DNA of 64,000 bases from Fluviicola sp. (GTDB taxonomy: Bacteria > Bacteroidota > Bacteroidia > Flavobacteriales_D > Crocinitomicaceae), in assembly GCA_002734085.1 (NCBI GenBank), contig NVXV01000010.1, forward strand, positions 80,659 through 144,658, in the 5' to 3' direction. Shown piece after piece: positions 14,204 to 22,849 of the stretch. Made by a program: the position numbers and the translations under genes. The notes below the pieces were generated by a model, which did no database searches, was not told the origin of the DNA, and was given only the letters and a program-made list of their open reading frames with translations. Position 1 is the stretch's first letter. Each line of letters opens with the position of its first letter.

Positions 14204-14956
14204 ATGGCAAAAAGCAGAAAATTAAATGTAAACGAATCTTCCATAGCGGTAATCAACCAAAATGAAATTGATTACATCAGTTTGACCGATATGACAGTTT
14301 CTTTTCGTGAAGGAAGTGGTCTAATCGGTAAGTGGATTACCAACAAAAACACTATGGAGTACATCGGGGTTTGGGAGAAAATCAATAATCCTAATTTTAA
14401 TTACCCCGAATTCGGGGTAATTACTCAAGAAGCAGGTGTAAATAGATTTATTATGTCTGTTGGACAATGGATTGACCGTACAAATGCAGTTGGTATGATA
14501 GTAAAAGCTGGTCGTTACGGTGGAACTTATGCCCACAAAGATATTGCGTTTCATTTTGCAATGTGGCTAAGTCCTGAATTTCAAATTTACTTAGTTAATG
14601 AATTTCAGCGACTGAAAGACGATGAAAACAACCGATTGAAATTAGAATGGAATTTACAACGAACCTTATCGAAGGTGAATTACCACATTCACACGGACGC
14701 CATTAAAGAAAATCTAATTCCAAAAGAAGTTACCAAACAACAGTCAAGTACTCTCTATGCTAGCGAAGCCGATTTGCTTAACGTAGCTCAATTTGGAATC
14801 ACGGCAAAGGAATGGAGAGAAAACAATCCCGACCAAAAAGGTAACATAAGAGATTCTGCAACATTGGAACAGTTGGTAGTATTAAGCAATATGGAAAGTA
14901 TAAATGCTTTACTTATTCGACAAGGGTTGCCTCAAAATGAACGACTTATTAACTGA
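14204..14956 (+). CDS. KilA-N domain protein
   Basis: 250 aa. The N-terminal ~140 residues match the KilA-N domain: ISLTDMTVSF, then IGKWITNKNTMEYIGVWE, a variable insert, GRYGGTYAHKDIAFHFAMWLSPEF and YLVNEFQRLK. KilA-N is a DNA-binding fold found in phages, large DNA viruses and bacterial accessory regions. The C-terminal half is helical and typical of the Bacteroidota relatives of this family (YASEADLLNVAQFGITAKEWRE split over two helices). No signal peptide. No phage structural or integrase gene is nearby, so it is an isolated accessory gene or prophage remnant. Its function in bacteria is not established. Confidence 0.87.
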   Translation: MAKSRKLNVNESSIAVINQNEIDYISLTDMTVSFREGSGLIGKWITNKNTMEYIGVWEKINNPNFNYPEFGVITQEAGVNRFIMSVGQWIDRTNAVGMIVKAGRYGGTYAHKDIAFHFAMWLSPEFQIYLVNEFQRLKDDENNRLKLEWNLQRTLSKVNYHIHTDAIKENLIPKEVTKQQSSTLYASEADLLNVAQFGITAKEWRENNPDQKGNIRDSATLEQLVVLSNMESINALLIRQGLPQNERLIN

Positions 14957-15030
14957 ACAAAGTAGCTATTACACAAATGAAATCCTTGCTTGAAAGTAAC
15001 GCAGTTAAAAAATTGAAATAAAAACATCAA

Positions 15031-15702
15031 ATGACAAAAAAAGCAACACTCCTCGGCGCAACAGGACTAATCGGTGGCCACATCCTAAACACCTTACAAA
15101 AAGACCCCGCCTTTGATGAAATAAAAGTAATCGTAAGGCGACCATTGGCGATCGATGATCCGAAAGTGAAAGTGGTAGAAATTGACTTCGAGGATAAAGC
15201 CCAGTTCGAAGGAGCCATGAAAGGAAGTGACGCTGTTTTTTCTGCTATCGGTACTACACAGAAAAAAGTCAAAGGAGATAAAGAAGCTTATCGAAAAATA
15301 GACTACGATATTACCCTAAACGCGGCGAAGTTTAGTTTGAAACACGGCTGTAAACAGTTTTTGGTCGTTTCTTCCATAGGCGCAGACAGTAGTAAGAGCA
15401 ATTTCTATCTCAAGCTAAAAGGAGAAGTAGAAGACGACTTGACAGCATTGGTAGAAGAGCCAGATGGTTTTGAATCTGTTTCAATTTTCAGACCTTCTCT
15501 TTTGCTGGGAGATCGGAATGAAACGAGAATCGCTGAAAATATCGGTCAGTTTTTTGCGAAAGGCTTGTCTTTTTTGTTTCCTAAGGATTATAAACCTATC
15601 AAAGGAAAGGAAGTAGCACAAGCTATGGTAGAGGCTGCTAAGCGTGATGAGAGAGGAGTGGAGGTGTATCGGTATGCGAGGATGAAGGAATTGGTTGGGT
15701 GA
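15031..15702 (+). CDS. NAD(P)-binding SDR-like oxidoreductase
   Basis: 223 aa. The N-terminus carries the Rossmann glycine motif GATGLIGG (residues ~9-16), followed by VIVRRP, then DAVFSAIGTT at the second strand pair, YRKIDYDITLNAAKFSLKHG and VVSSIGAD, and FRPSLLLGDR. This is the pattern of atypical short-chain dehydrogenases (NAD(P)H-binding, HTATIP2/YbjT-like). The usual YxxxK is replaced by the NFYLKLKGEVE region, with Tyr and Lys spaced as in atypical members. The substrate is unknown. Cytoplasmic. It is the first core-like gene after the accessory region and is followed by a weak hairpin at 15709-15721. Confidence 0.82.
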   Translation: MTKKATLLGATGLIGGHILNTLQKDPAFDEIKVIVRRPLAIDDPKVKVVEIDFEDKAQFEGAMKGSDAVFSAIGTTQKKVKGDKEAYRKIDYDITLNAAKFSLKHGCKQFLVVSSIGADSSKSNFYLKLKGEVEDDLTALVEEPDGFESVSIFRPSLLLGDRNETRIAENIGQFFAKGLSFLFPKDYKPIKGKEVAQAMVEAAKRDERGVEVYRYARMKELVG

Positions 15703-15708
15703 TATCAC

Positions 15709-15721
15709 GCCCCTTCAGGGC
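15709..15721 (+). terminator. Weak hairpin terminator
   Basis: gccc/gggc with a 5-nt loop, followed by tatata and eight T residues, 7 bp after the stop of the oxidoreductase gene. The short stem makes this tentative. Confidence 0.4.
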
Positions 15722-15752
15722 TATATATTTTTTTCGAAAATTATTCACTTCG

Positions 15753-17651
15753 CTAAACAAACTCAGCCAACTCCATCCAGCGTTCGCTTTTCTCTTCAAT
15801 CGATTTCACAACTTCGGAAAGCTTTCTACTGGCTTCAGTCAGTTCTTCTGATGTGGCATCAGGTTTAGAAAGAATAGTAGTTAAAGACTCTTTTTCTGTT
15901 TCGAGCTTCATGATTTCTTCATCCAGCATTTCAAACTCTCTTTGCTCTTTAAAAGATAGTTTTCTTTTTCCCTCAGTTGGTTTTGTAGCCGCCTTTTTTG
16001 CTTCTTCGGCTTCTTTTTGTTCTTTTGCCTCTTGTTTGGCCAAAACTCGTTTGTCTTCTTGTGCTTCTTTTTGTTCTATTTTTAACTTCTCACGATAAGC
16101 AGTATAGTTCCCGATGATATCATTGATCTCACCATTCCCTTCAAAAACGAAAATATGATCTACCATTTTATCCATGAAGTATCTATCATGCGATACGACA
16201 ATCAAACAACCTTCGAAGTTTTTCAGGTAATCTTCCAACACACTTAATACAAAGATGTCTAAATCATTGGTAGGCTCATCGAGAATTAGAAAGTTCGGAT
16301 TTGCCATCAAAACCTTCATCAACTTTAGCCTTCTTTTCTCACCACCACTTAGTTTACGAACAAAGTTGTAATGCATACTTCTTGGAAATAGAAACTTTTC
16401 CAAAAACTGTGCAGCAGACATTTCTCTACCTTTTGACAATGGAATATATTCAGCTACTTCGCGAATGACATCAATCACCTTCATGTCTTCATCCACTTGA
16501 ATATTCTGCTGTGAATAATATCCAAAAACAACAGTATCTCCAATAACAATTTTACCAGTATCTGGCGTTTCCTCTCCCATAATCATGCGGAGCAAAGTAG
16601 ATTTCCCCGCACCATTTGGTCCAACTATTCCTAACCTTTCTTTTCGTTTGAAAGTATAATCCAGTTTATTGACGATTGGTTTTTCTGGAAATGACTTTGA
16701 TATATTGTGCAACTCAAGAATTTTAGTTCCAAGTCGCTCCATCTTAGTATCGAGTTGCAGCTCTTCTTTTTCTAAATTCTGACTGGCTACTTTTTTCGTT
16801 TCGTGAAAGCTTTCAATTCTCGCTTTTTGTTTCGTACCACGCGCTTTTGGTTGACGTCGAATCCACTCCAACTCTTTCTTCATGTGGTTTCTAGCTTTTC
16901 CTACAACTGTTGCATGCAATTCTTCTCGTTCCGCTTTTTTCTCAAGGTAATAAGAGAAGTTTCCTTTATATCTGTAAAGCGTTTCGTCTTCTAACTCGTA
17001 AATAACATCTGTCACCACCTCTAGGAAATAACGATCGTGCGTTACCATGAAAATAGTTGATTTTGATTTCGTCAAATACTCTTCTAACCATTCAATCATA
17101 TCCAAATCCAAATGGTTGGTTGGCTCGTCTAAAAACAAAAAATCAGGTTCTGCTACCAATACTTTTGCTAATGCGACACGTTTTCTTTGTCCGCCAGATA
17201 AAGTAGAGACTGATGCGTTATAATCATCCAGTTTCAATTTTGAAAGAATCTGCTCCACCACAGAATCAAGGTCCCAGGCATTCAATTCAGAGACACGTTC
17301 AAATAAAGCGGCCATCTGCTCTTCATCGTTTTCTCTAACCGCTTTTGAATACGCTTTAAAAACATTGAGTTTTGGTAAATCGTGATCAAATACCTCTTCA
17401 TAAATGGTATTCGATTCATTTAGTTTGTCTGACTGCTGAAGGTAAGCAACCGATATGTCATTACGAAATACAACTCTACCACTATCGTAATGCTCTTCAC
17501 CAACAATACATTTCAACAAAGTTGACTTCCCATTTCCATTTTTGGCAACAAGACCAACTTTCTCTCCCTGGTCTATACCAAAAGTGAGGTTTTCAAAGAT
17601 GATACGATCTCCGTATGTCTTTGTAAGATTTTCAACTGATAAATAATTCAT
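15753..17651 (-). CDS. ABC-F family ATPase (Uup-like)
   Basis: 632 aa, two fused ABC ATPase domains and no membrane helices. The first domain has Walker A (GLVAKNGNGKST, residues ~33-44), signature LSGGQRKRVALAK and Walker B LFLDEPTNHLD. The second has GPNGAGKST, LSGGEKRRLKLMK and LILDEPTNDLD. The C-terminal ~110 residues are charged and coiled-coil, as in Uup. ABC-F proteins act on ribosomes or, for Uup, on DNA-related processes; they are not transporters. The ATG (17649-17651) overlaps the stop of the upstream DUF4293 gene by one base (TAATG), so the two are co-transcribed and probably translationally coupled. Confidence 0.92.
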   Translation of the reverse strand: MNYLSVENLTKTYGDRIIFENLTFGIDQGEKVGLVAKNGNGKSTLLKCIVGEEHYDSGRVVFRNDISVAYLQQSDKLNESNTIYEEVFDHDLPKLNVFKAYSKAVRENDEEQMAALFERVSELNAWDLDSVVEQILSKLKLDDYNASVSTLSGGQRKRVALAKVLVAEPDFLFLDEPTNHLDLDMIEWLEEYLTKSKSTIFMVTHDRYFLEVVTDVIYELEDETLYRYKGNFSYYLEKKAEREELHATVVGKARNHMKKELEWIRRQPKARGTKQKARIESFHETKKVASQNLEKEELQLDTKMERLGTKILELHNISKSFPEKPIVNKLDYTFKRKERLGIVGPNGAGKSTLLRMIMGEETPDTGKIVIGDTVVFGYYSQQNIQVDEDMKVIDVIREVAEYIPLSKGREMSAAQFLEKFLFPRSMHYNFVRKLSGGEKRRLKLMKVLMANPNFLILDEPTNDLDIFVLSVLEDYLKNFEGCLIVVSHDRYFMDKMVDHIFVFEGNGEINDIIGNYTAYREKLKIEQKEAQEDKRVLAKQEAKEQKEAEEAKKAATKPTEGKRKLSFKEQREFEMLDEEIMKLETEKESLTTILSKPDATSEELTEASRKLSEVVKSIEEKSERWMELAEFV

Positions 17652-18223
17652 TAACGAATACGGTCTATTGATTGAATCAATCGCAAATCACGACGAATTC
17701 CGATGTTAGCTAGAAAAGAAAATGCTGTTGCGATTGCAATGCAGTAAAATCCTAAGCCTAAAGTGTTATTGACTACATAGCTTTCTCCTAAATCTGAAGT
17801 ATAGCTCATTAATATGTAGTAAAATATAACAGAAACTATGAATGAAAGTAAATTAAATACAAAGAGCACTCGACCTAGTCTTAGCTGTCTTTTTAGATTC
17901 TTGTAACTCATTAAAACCACCACGTTCAACATCGCAAGTAAAATTGTTATTGAGAAAAACGGGAAATAGAATGTAGGGATTTCCTTTGTTTCTTGAGGAA
18001 CGTCTACTTTTTCTAGGGCTGCTTTTATATAAGTTTCATCTTCTACTGTCAATGTTCCATTTACTACAATATCTTTCTGTACGCCAAAAACGTTCGCGTG
18101 TGTGTGAAGCGAAAAGGCATCTGGTTTAACTACTGTAGATTCAAAAACATCTTGACCTAAAGTTAAAACTACCAATGCGGCTAAAGTCAAAATCAAATAT
18201 AAAGATTGTACGCGCTGTATCAT
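17651..18223 (-). CDS. DUF4293 family membrane protein
   Basis: 190 aa from ATG 18223 (MIQRVQSLYLILTLAALVVL); a TTG 18 bp upstream is in frame, but DUF4293 proteins characteristically begin MIQR. Four membrane helices are visible (about residues 7-27, 88-108, 121-143 and 155-177), with an extracytoplasmic loop between the first two. DUF4293 is a Bacteroidota-specific inner-membrane family without known function, often near rho or basic cell functions. Overlaps the start of the ABC-F gene by one base. Confidence 0.85.
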   Translation of the reverse strand: MIQRVQSLYLILTLAALVVLTLGQDVFESTVVKPDAFSLHTHANVFGVQKDIVVNGTLTVEDETYIKAALEKVDVPQETKEIPTFYFPFFSITILLAMLNVVVLMSYKNLKRQLRLGRVLFVFNLLSFIVSVIFYYILMSYTSDLGESYVVNNTLGLGFYCIAIATAFSFLANIGIRRDLRLIQSIDRIR

Positions 18224-18717
18224 AATTCTAATTTGTTGCAAAGATATTGAAGAAGTGTGAATGATTGGTTAAAAAGGGAAGAATATTATTATAGATGATT
18301 TTTGAACGGAGTAAGTAGACCCAAGTTCATGCGATACAATCACGCGGTAGCTTGGGGACTTAGATCCTTTTTTTGTTCAAGTATATCTATCTGACTGAAA
18401 TAATTTGATACCTAACTACTTGGATTCTAAATTATTTCTATATACTTTGCATAATACAATTCATACTAACTTTAACTCAGCTTGTACCAACAACATCAAA
18501 TAAAGCGACCTAACAGTCAAATATTACCTAGTTTCACAGGGCAGTCAAACTCTAATAGTTTGTTGTTGAGAAGCACTCCTCATTATACACCTCTGGCAAT
18601 CATTAAACCAAATAAACGCATTACACAAAGTAAATCATTAGAACCTCCTTGACTGTTTCAGTCTAGCGCTCAAAAAACTATACACTCAATTTTAATTACA
18701 TACTTAAATGATAAAAT
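18224..18717. other. Gene-free stretch of about 490 bp
   Basis: No credible gene. A cccaag/cttggg inverted repeat (18320-18325 with 18351-18356) is followed by a T-run near 18369-18375, possibly a terminator or a small RNA end. TATACTTTGC near 18441 is close to, but does not match, the -7 consensus TAnnTTTG. The remainder is the presumed leader of the 1354-aa gene. Confidence 0.4.
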
Positions 18718-21700
18718 ATGAAACAATTTATAAAACAAATAGGAAAAACATTCCTATTCACAGCGAGTTGCGGTCTTTTGTCCGCGGGCATCTACGGACA
18801 AACACAAAACACGGGAAATAATATCTGGTCGTTTCCTCCTAATTATATAAAAACAAATGGACAAATTCTAGCCCTTCCCGAAGGACCAAACGCAGGGCCA
18901 TTTGATGATTACAATGGCGTTCCATCGAATAACTCACATAATGTAATGCGAGACATTGATGGGAACATTCGCTTTTTTGTGGTGGATGAACGTGTATTTG
19001 ACAACCAGGGCAGACTGATTGATAAGATGTATAGTGGTGCAAAAGACATCAAGGGTGCAGCGGAGACGGTTATCCTTCCAGACCCTTCGAATTGTCAGCG
19101 GTATTATATATTTTCAACAGGAAGGTCAGGATATACAAACCAGTCTAGTAAAGAGCCTTTTTATTCTATCGTTGATTTGTCGGCTGAAAATATATACGAC
19201 AATACAAGAGACGGGGCATTAGTATTCACCAATTCTGGTACAGCAACATCAATTGCTGACATTACACCTGGGTTTTATGGATCTTCACTGCCTGGTGAAG
19301 ATAATTCAGCCTCAAAGTTTGGCAATGTCTTTATTGCTGCTACTGAAGAGAATTGTAACGGTGATAGATTTGTATATGTTTCCACAGAAAACGGAATCTT
19401 TCAATATATTCTGGATGAAAATGGGGTTACCTATACGAATGAGTTTATACTATTTCAATTGGGTAGACCGTTCAACCAAATCAAAATGAGAAGTGGAATG
19501 GAAGTTGTCCAGTTACCGAATGGTAACTACCGCATTGCAGTAGGGCATGACGCAGTTGAAAACAACTTTAGAGGAACTGGATTGTTTACTGCTGAGTTAG
19601 ATGATCAAGGGGTACTGGTTCCCACTTCTCAACAATCTTTTTTCCTGGCCAATGATGGAATTGGAACGATAGATACACAAGCTTATATTCATGGGTTGGA
19701 GTTTTCTCCGGATGGGAGTATTTTATATGTAACCCACAACACAAACAATAACAATCCCGATCCGATAGAATATTTTGATTTTGACAACCCTGGAAGTGGA
19801 TTACAACCATTAAACGTGACAGATGATGAAGACTTTGAAATGTCTCAAATGGAAATAGATATTGATGGTGACTTAGCATTTGTTACAGAAGACCGCATTG
19901 CAGCACTTGAAGACCCAAACACACCAAGTGCAACTAATTGGGTGAATATAAAAGTACCTTTTGGGAGTAGTTATTTACCCAACGATGAGTCTACATTTAC
20001 TACGATTCCTACTTTTGCACGGGCAATTACTTCCTACATCTTTCCAGATCAGGTTGGAGGCATGGATTATACCAGGCATTTAACTTCAAGTTTAGAATGT
20101 CTGGGGGCAATTAGCAATGGTGGCATTAGTACTTGGTCTCCTGGTGTGAATAACAACCCTTTTGGTTCAGCCAATGGAGAAGTTTATATTGATGGTGATT
20201 TAACAATTCCAATGGGAACAAACATTCAAATGAATGGTATGACGTTTTATTTTACGCCAGGTTCAAAATTGATTGTGGAAAGAGGGGATGCAAACAACTC
20301 GGGGGCAAGATTAACGCTGGTAAATTCAACCTTAACTGTCGATAACCTTTGTTTTGCAGATGCTATGTGGAATGGTGTACAAGTTCAGGGATATTCTAAC
20401 GAAAATCAATTTCCTTTGGGAAGCACAAAACAAGGTTGGTTTAGAATGTTTAATAACTCGCGTGTGGAGCATGCTTATATTGGCGCAGCCACAACGATTT
20501 ACCAAAGTCAATCCACTTATCCCTTTGAACCAGGAAACGCTGATTTTTCAGCTACTGGAGGTATTGTTGAAGTATCAAACAGTACATTTTTTAATAATCG
20601 TCAGGATCTTTTCTTTTATAGTTATCAGGCACCAAACGGTCAGGACAACAGAGGACATGCAACAAACACACGTTTTATAACGGATGGTGCGTTAAACGAT
20701 CCAAATGCATTTCCTTTTGGTCATGTTACCATACTAGGTAATGTTGGTATTAATCTTTTTGGTAATGACTATATCAATGAAACCCCTAATTTGTATGCTT
20801 TTAGTGAGCAAGGATCAGGAGTAGTAAGTATTAATTCTCAAGTGAAAGTAAAAGCACGCTGTCAAAGCTTTACCAACCCCTGTACAAATTTTGACCGCAG
20901 TGAATTCCGTAATTTGTATTATGGCGTCGCTTCTTTGTCAAGTGTAAGTGGGAGGAAAACAACGATTGACAGAAGTTTATTTATCAACAATTATTTTGGG
21001 GCCTACCTTGGAAACGACGACTTTTCAGAAGTTACACGTAATGACTTTGAGGTGTATCGTTCGGCAGCACCGAATGAGACTTTTGAAACTTTTGGACTCT
21101 ATTTGAATGGCTGTGACGGCTACCAGGTGGAAGAAAATACTTTTACCGAGTTTGATGATCCTTTGGTTCCAGCTTTTGGTAACACCTACGGTGTGGTAGT
21201 TAACAATTCTGGAATAGGAGACAATGAAATTTACAGAAATGAGTTTTTTGACCTTAAAATAGGTTCTCAGGCTCAAGGAATCAATGGATTCGATACAGAG
21301 GCAAATCAACCCCCTACCTTTATACAAGGATTACAGTTTAAATGTAACGAATATTATAATGATGTGGAGGTGGCTGATATCGCCGTTACTTCAGGACTAA
21401 TTAGAAGAGAGCAGGGAGACTGTGATCCTTCTGCTAGCCCTCAAGCACTTACAAAACCAGCAGGAAATCGATTTAGTATTTTTACACCAGGTGACGAAAT
21501 TGCTGCAAATCCTGGTGTCGTTTTCTTCGAATATGCACATCATTCAGATGCTATCACATGGCCAGTTAACTATAATGCTAGTATTGTTGCACTTAACCAG
21601 TGTGCATCTTCAAGTGATCCTGTCTTTTTTGACCCGACTAAATCCTGTCCTTCAAAAATCATTGAATTAGGACCCATTGGTGTACTGCCACTTCTCCCAA

Positions 21701-22782
21701 TTTTCAGAAGTCGTTTAGATTCGCTTAAAGAGGTAATTATTGCTAAAGAAGAGTTGATTGATGATAATGCAACTGCATTTTTAATTGGACTGATTGAAAC
21801 GGGGAATAATGGAACGGTTAAAAACACATTGCTTGATGTGTCTCCGTACCTTTCTGATGAAGTACTGATTGCTTACATCAACTCAAACCCTCCAAAAGGT
21901 CATTTAAAACAAGTGCTCTTAGCCAACTCTTCGCTCTCGGATGACGTCTTATTAGCAATGGAGAACATAAACATACCGAATGGCATAATGAATCAAATCA
22001 ATAATGCACAAGTAGGCAAATCTGAACGCGATCGTTTGATTAGTGATATTAATTACGATAGAACAGAGCGCTCATTGCTTTTGAATCAAACCATCCGTTT
22101 GGTACTGGAAGATACCATCATGCCTGGAAGATTGGATACGGTAGCTGTACTGCTCAAACAAGAGTCAGAACAAAGAAGAAAAGAACAGCTGTGTGATGTG
22201 TACCTCTGTGATAGAGATACCAGTAGGTTTAATGATAGCCGTTCAAACATCGAAGCTGAATTTGGGCAAACCAATTATGTTCGAATGGCAGACATGAATA
22301 ATCTTCTCTCAAAAGAAACAGGTGCTTTTACGACAGATACCTTGAGAACAAACAGTAGTTTGAGAGAAGAAATAGAAGATATTGCAGCAGATCAAAATGA
22401 TCGGATTAACGCTGTGAGAGCAGAAGCGCTTCTTGCTTTCTTTAGAGATTCTGTAAAAATTCCATTTGTAGAACCATTACTTCCAAATAGCGGAAGCAAA
22501 ATGATGGTGAATGAGAATGAAGGAACAGAACAGTTACGCGAAATGAAACTCTACCCGAATCCATCAAATGGAAGCCTTGTGGCTGTAGAAATTGATGCGG
22601 AAGGATATGAGAACCCTACAATTGAGGTGGTTGACCTTACAGGGAAAAGTGTGGCTCATTACGAGTTTAAAGACAAAAACAAAGTGAAAATTACTACTTC
22701 TGATTTTAACGCAGGAGTTTACTTTGTGAAGTTGAATGATAATGGACGTTTTATAGAAACGCAAAAGTTAATTATTCAGTAA
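18718..22782 (+). CDS. Very large T9SS cargo: propeller-like N-terminus plus beta-helix
   Basis: 1354 aa. Signal peptide at residues 1-28 (ending GIYGQ). Residues ~35-450 resemble a beta-propeller with repeats about recorded values (RYYIFSTG, LEFSPDGSILYVTHN). Residues ~480-900 look like a right-handed parallel beta-helix with short turns rich in Asn (MWNGVQVQGY, SNSTFFNNRQDLF, YGVASLSS, GLYLNGCDGYQVEENTF). Residues ~1000-1250 are helical and charged. The last ~75 residues are a T9SS type A domain (LYPNPSNGSLVAVEI...GVYFVKLND). Probably surface-exposed; the beta-helix could bind or degrade polysaccharide, but no catalytic residues are identified. A strong hairpin follows at 22800-22838. Confidence 0.88.
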   Translation: MKQFIKQIGKTFLFTASCGLLSAGIYGQTQNTGNNIWSFPPNYIKTNGQILALPEGPNAGPFDDYNGVPSNNSHNVMRDIDGNIRFFVVDERVFDNQGRLIDKMYSGAKDIKGAAETVILPDPSNCQRYYIFSTGRSGYTNQSSKEPFYSIVDLSAENIYDNTRDGALVFTNSGTATSIADITPGFYGSSLPGEDNSASKFGNVFIAATEENCNGDRFVYVSTENGIFQYILDENGVTYTNEFILFQLGRPFNQIKMRSGMEVVQLPNGNYRIAVGHDAVENNFRGTGLFTAELDDQGVLVPTSQQSFFLANDGIGTIDTQAYIHGLEFSPDGSILYVTHNTNNNNPDPIEYFDFDNPGSGLQPLNVTDDEDFEMSQMEIDIDGDLAFVTEDRIAALEDPNTPSATNWVNIKVPFGSSYLPNDESTFTTIPTFARAITSYIFPDQVGGMDYTRHLTSSLECLGAISNGGISTWSPGVNNNPFGSANGEVYIDGDLTIPMGTNIQMNGMTFYFTPGSKLIVERGDANNSGARLTLVNSTLTVDNLCFADAMWNGVQVQGYSNENQFPLGSTKQGWFRMFNNSRVEHAYIGAATTIYQSQSTYPFEPGNADFSATGGIVEVSNSTFFNNRQDLFFYSYQAPNGQDNRGHATNTRFITDGALNDPNAFPFGHVTILGNVGINLFGNDYINETPNLYAFSEQGSGVVSINSQVKVKARCQSFTNPCTNFDRSEFRNLYYGVASLSSVSGRKTTIDRSLFINNYFGAYLGNDDFSEVTRNDFEVYRSAAPNETFETFGLYLNGCDGYQVEENTFTEFDDPLVPAFGNTYGVVVNNSGIGDNEIYRNEFFDLKIGSQAQGINGFDTEANQPPTFIQGLQFKCNEYYNDVEVADIAVTSGLIRREQGDCDPSASPQALTKPAGNRFSIFTPGDEIAANPGVVFFEYAHHSDAITWPVNYNASIVALNQCASSSDPVFFDPTKSCPSKIIELGPIGVLPLLPIFRSRLDSLKEVIIAKEELIDDNATAFLIGLIETGNNGTVKNTLLDVSPYLSDEVLIAYINSNPPKGHLKQVLLANSSLSDDVLLAMENINIPNGIMNQINNAQVGKSERDRLISDINYDRTERSLLLNQTIRLVLEDTIMPGRLDTVAVLLKQESEQRRKEQLCDVYLCDRDTSRFNDSRSNIEAEFGQTNYVRMADMNNLLSKETGAFTTDTLRTNSSLREEIEDIAADQNDRINAVRAEALLAFFRDSVKIPFVEPLLPNSGSKMMVNENEGTEQLREMKLYPNPSNGSLVAVEIDAEGYENPTIEVVDLTGKSVAHYEFKDKNKVKITTSDFNAGVYFVKLNDNGRFIETQKLIIQ

Positions 22783-22799
22783 ACAGTTAAATTAAAAAT

Positions 22800-22838
22800 A
22801 GCCCCTGTGTCTAAGGATAAACTCAGGATGCAGGGGCT
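22800..22838 (+). terminator. Hairpin terminator between two T9SS cargo genes
   Basis: agcccctg (22800-22807) pairs with caggggct (22831-22838), followed by ttatt. It lies only 11 bp before the ATG of the next cargo gene, so it could also act as a leader structure for that gene. Confidence 0.65.
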
Positions 22839-22849
22839 TTATTAACAAA

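Noticed and set aside
22564..22764. Antisense open frames in the T9SS cargo genes
   Set aside because: They follow codon periodicity of the forward gene and have no start region or domain.
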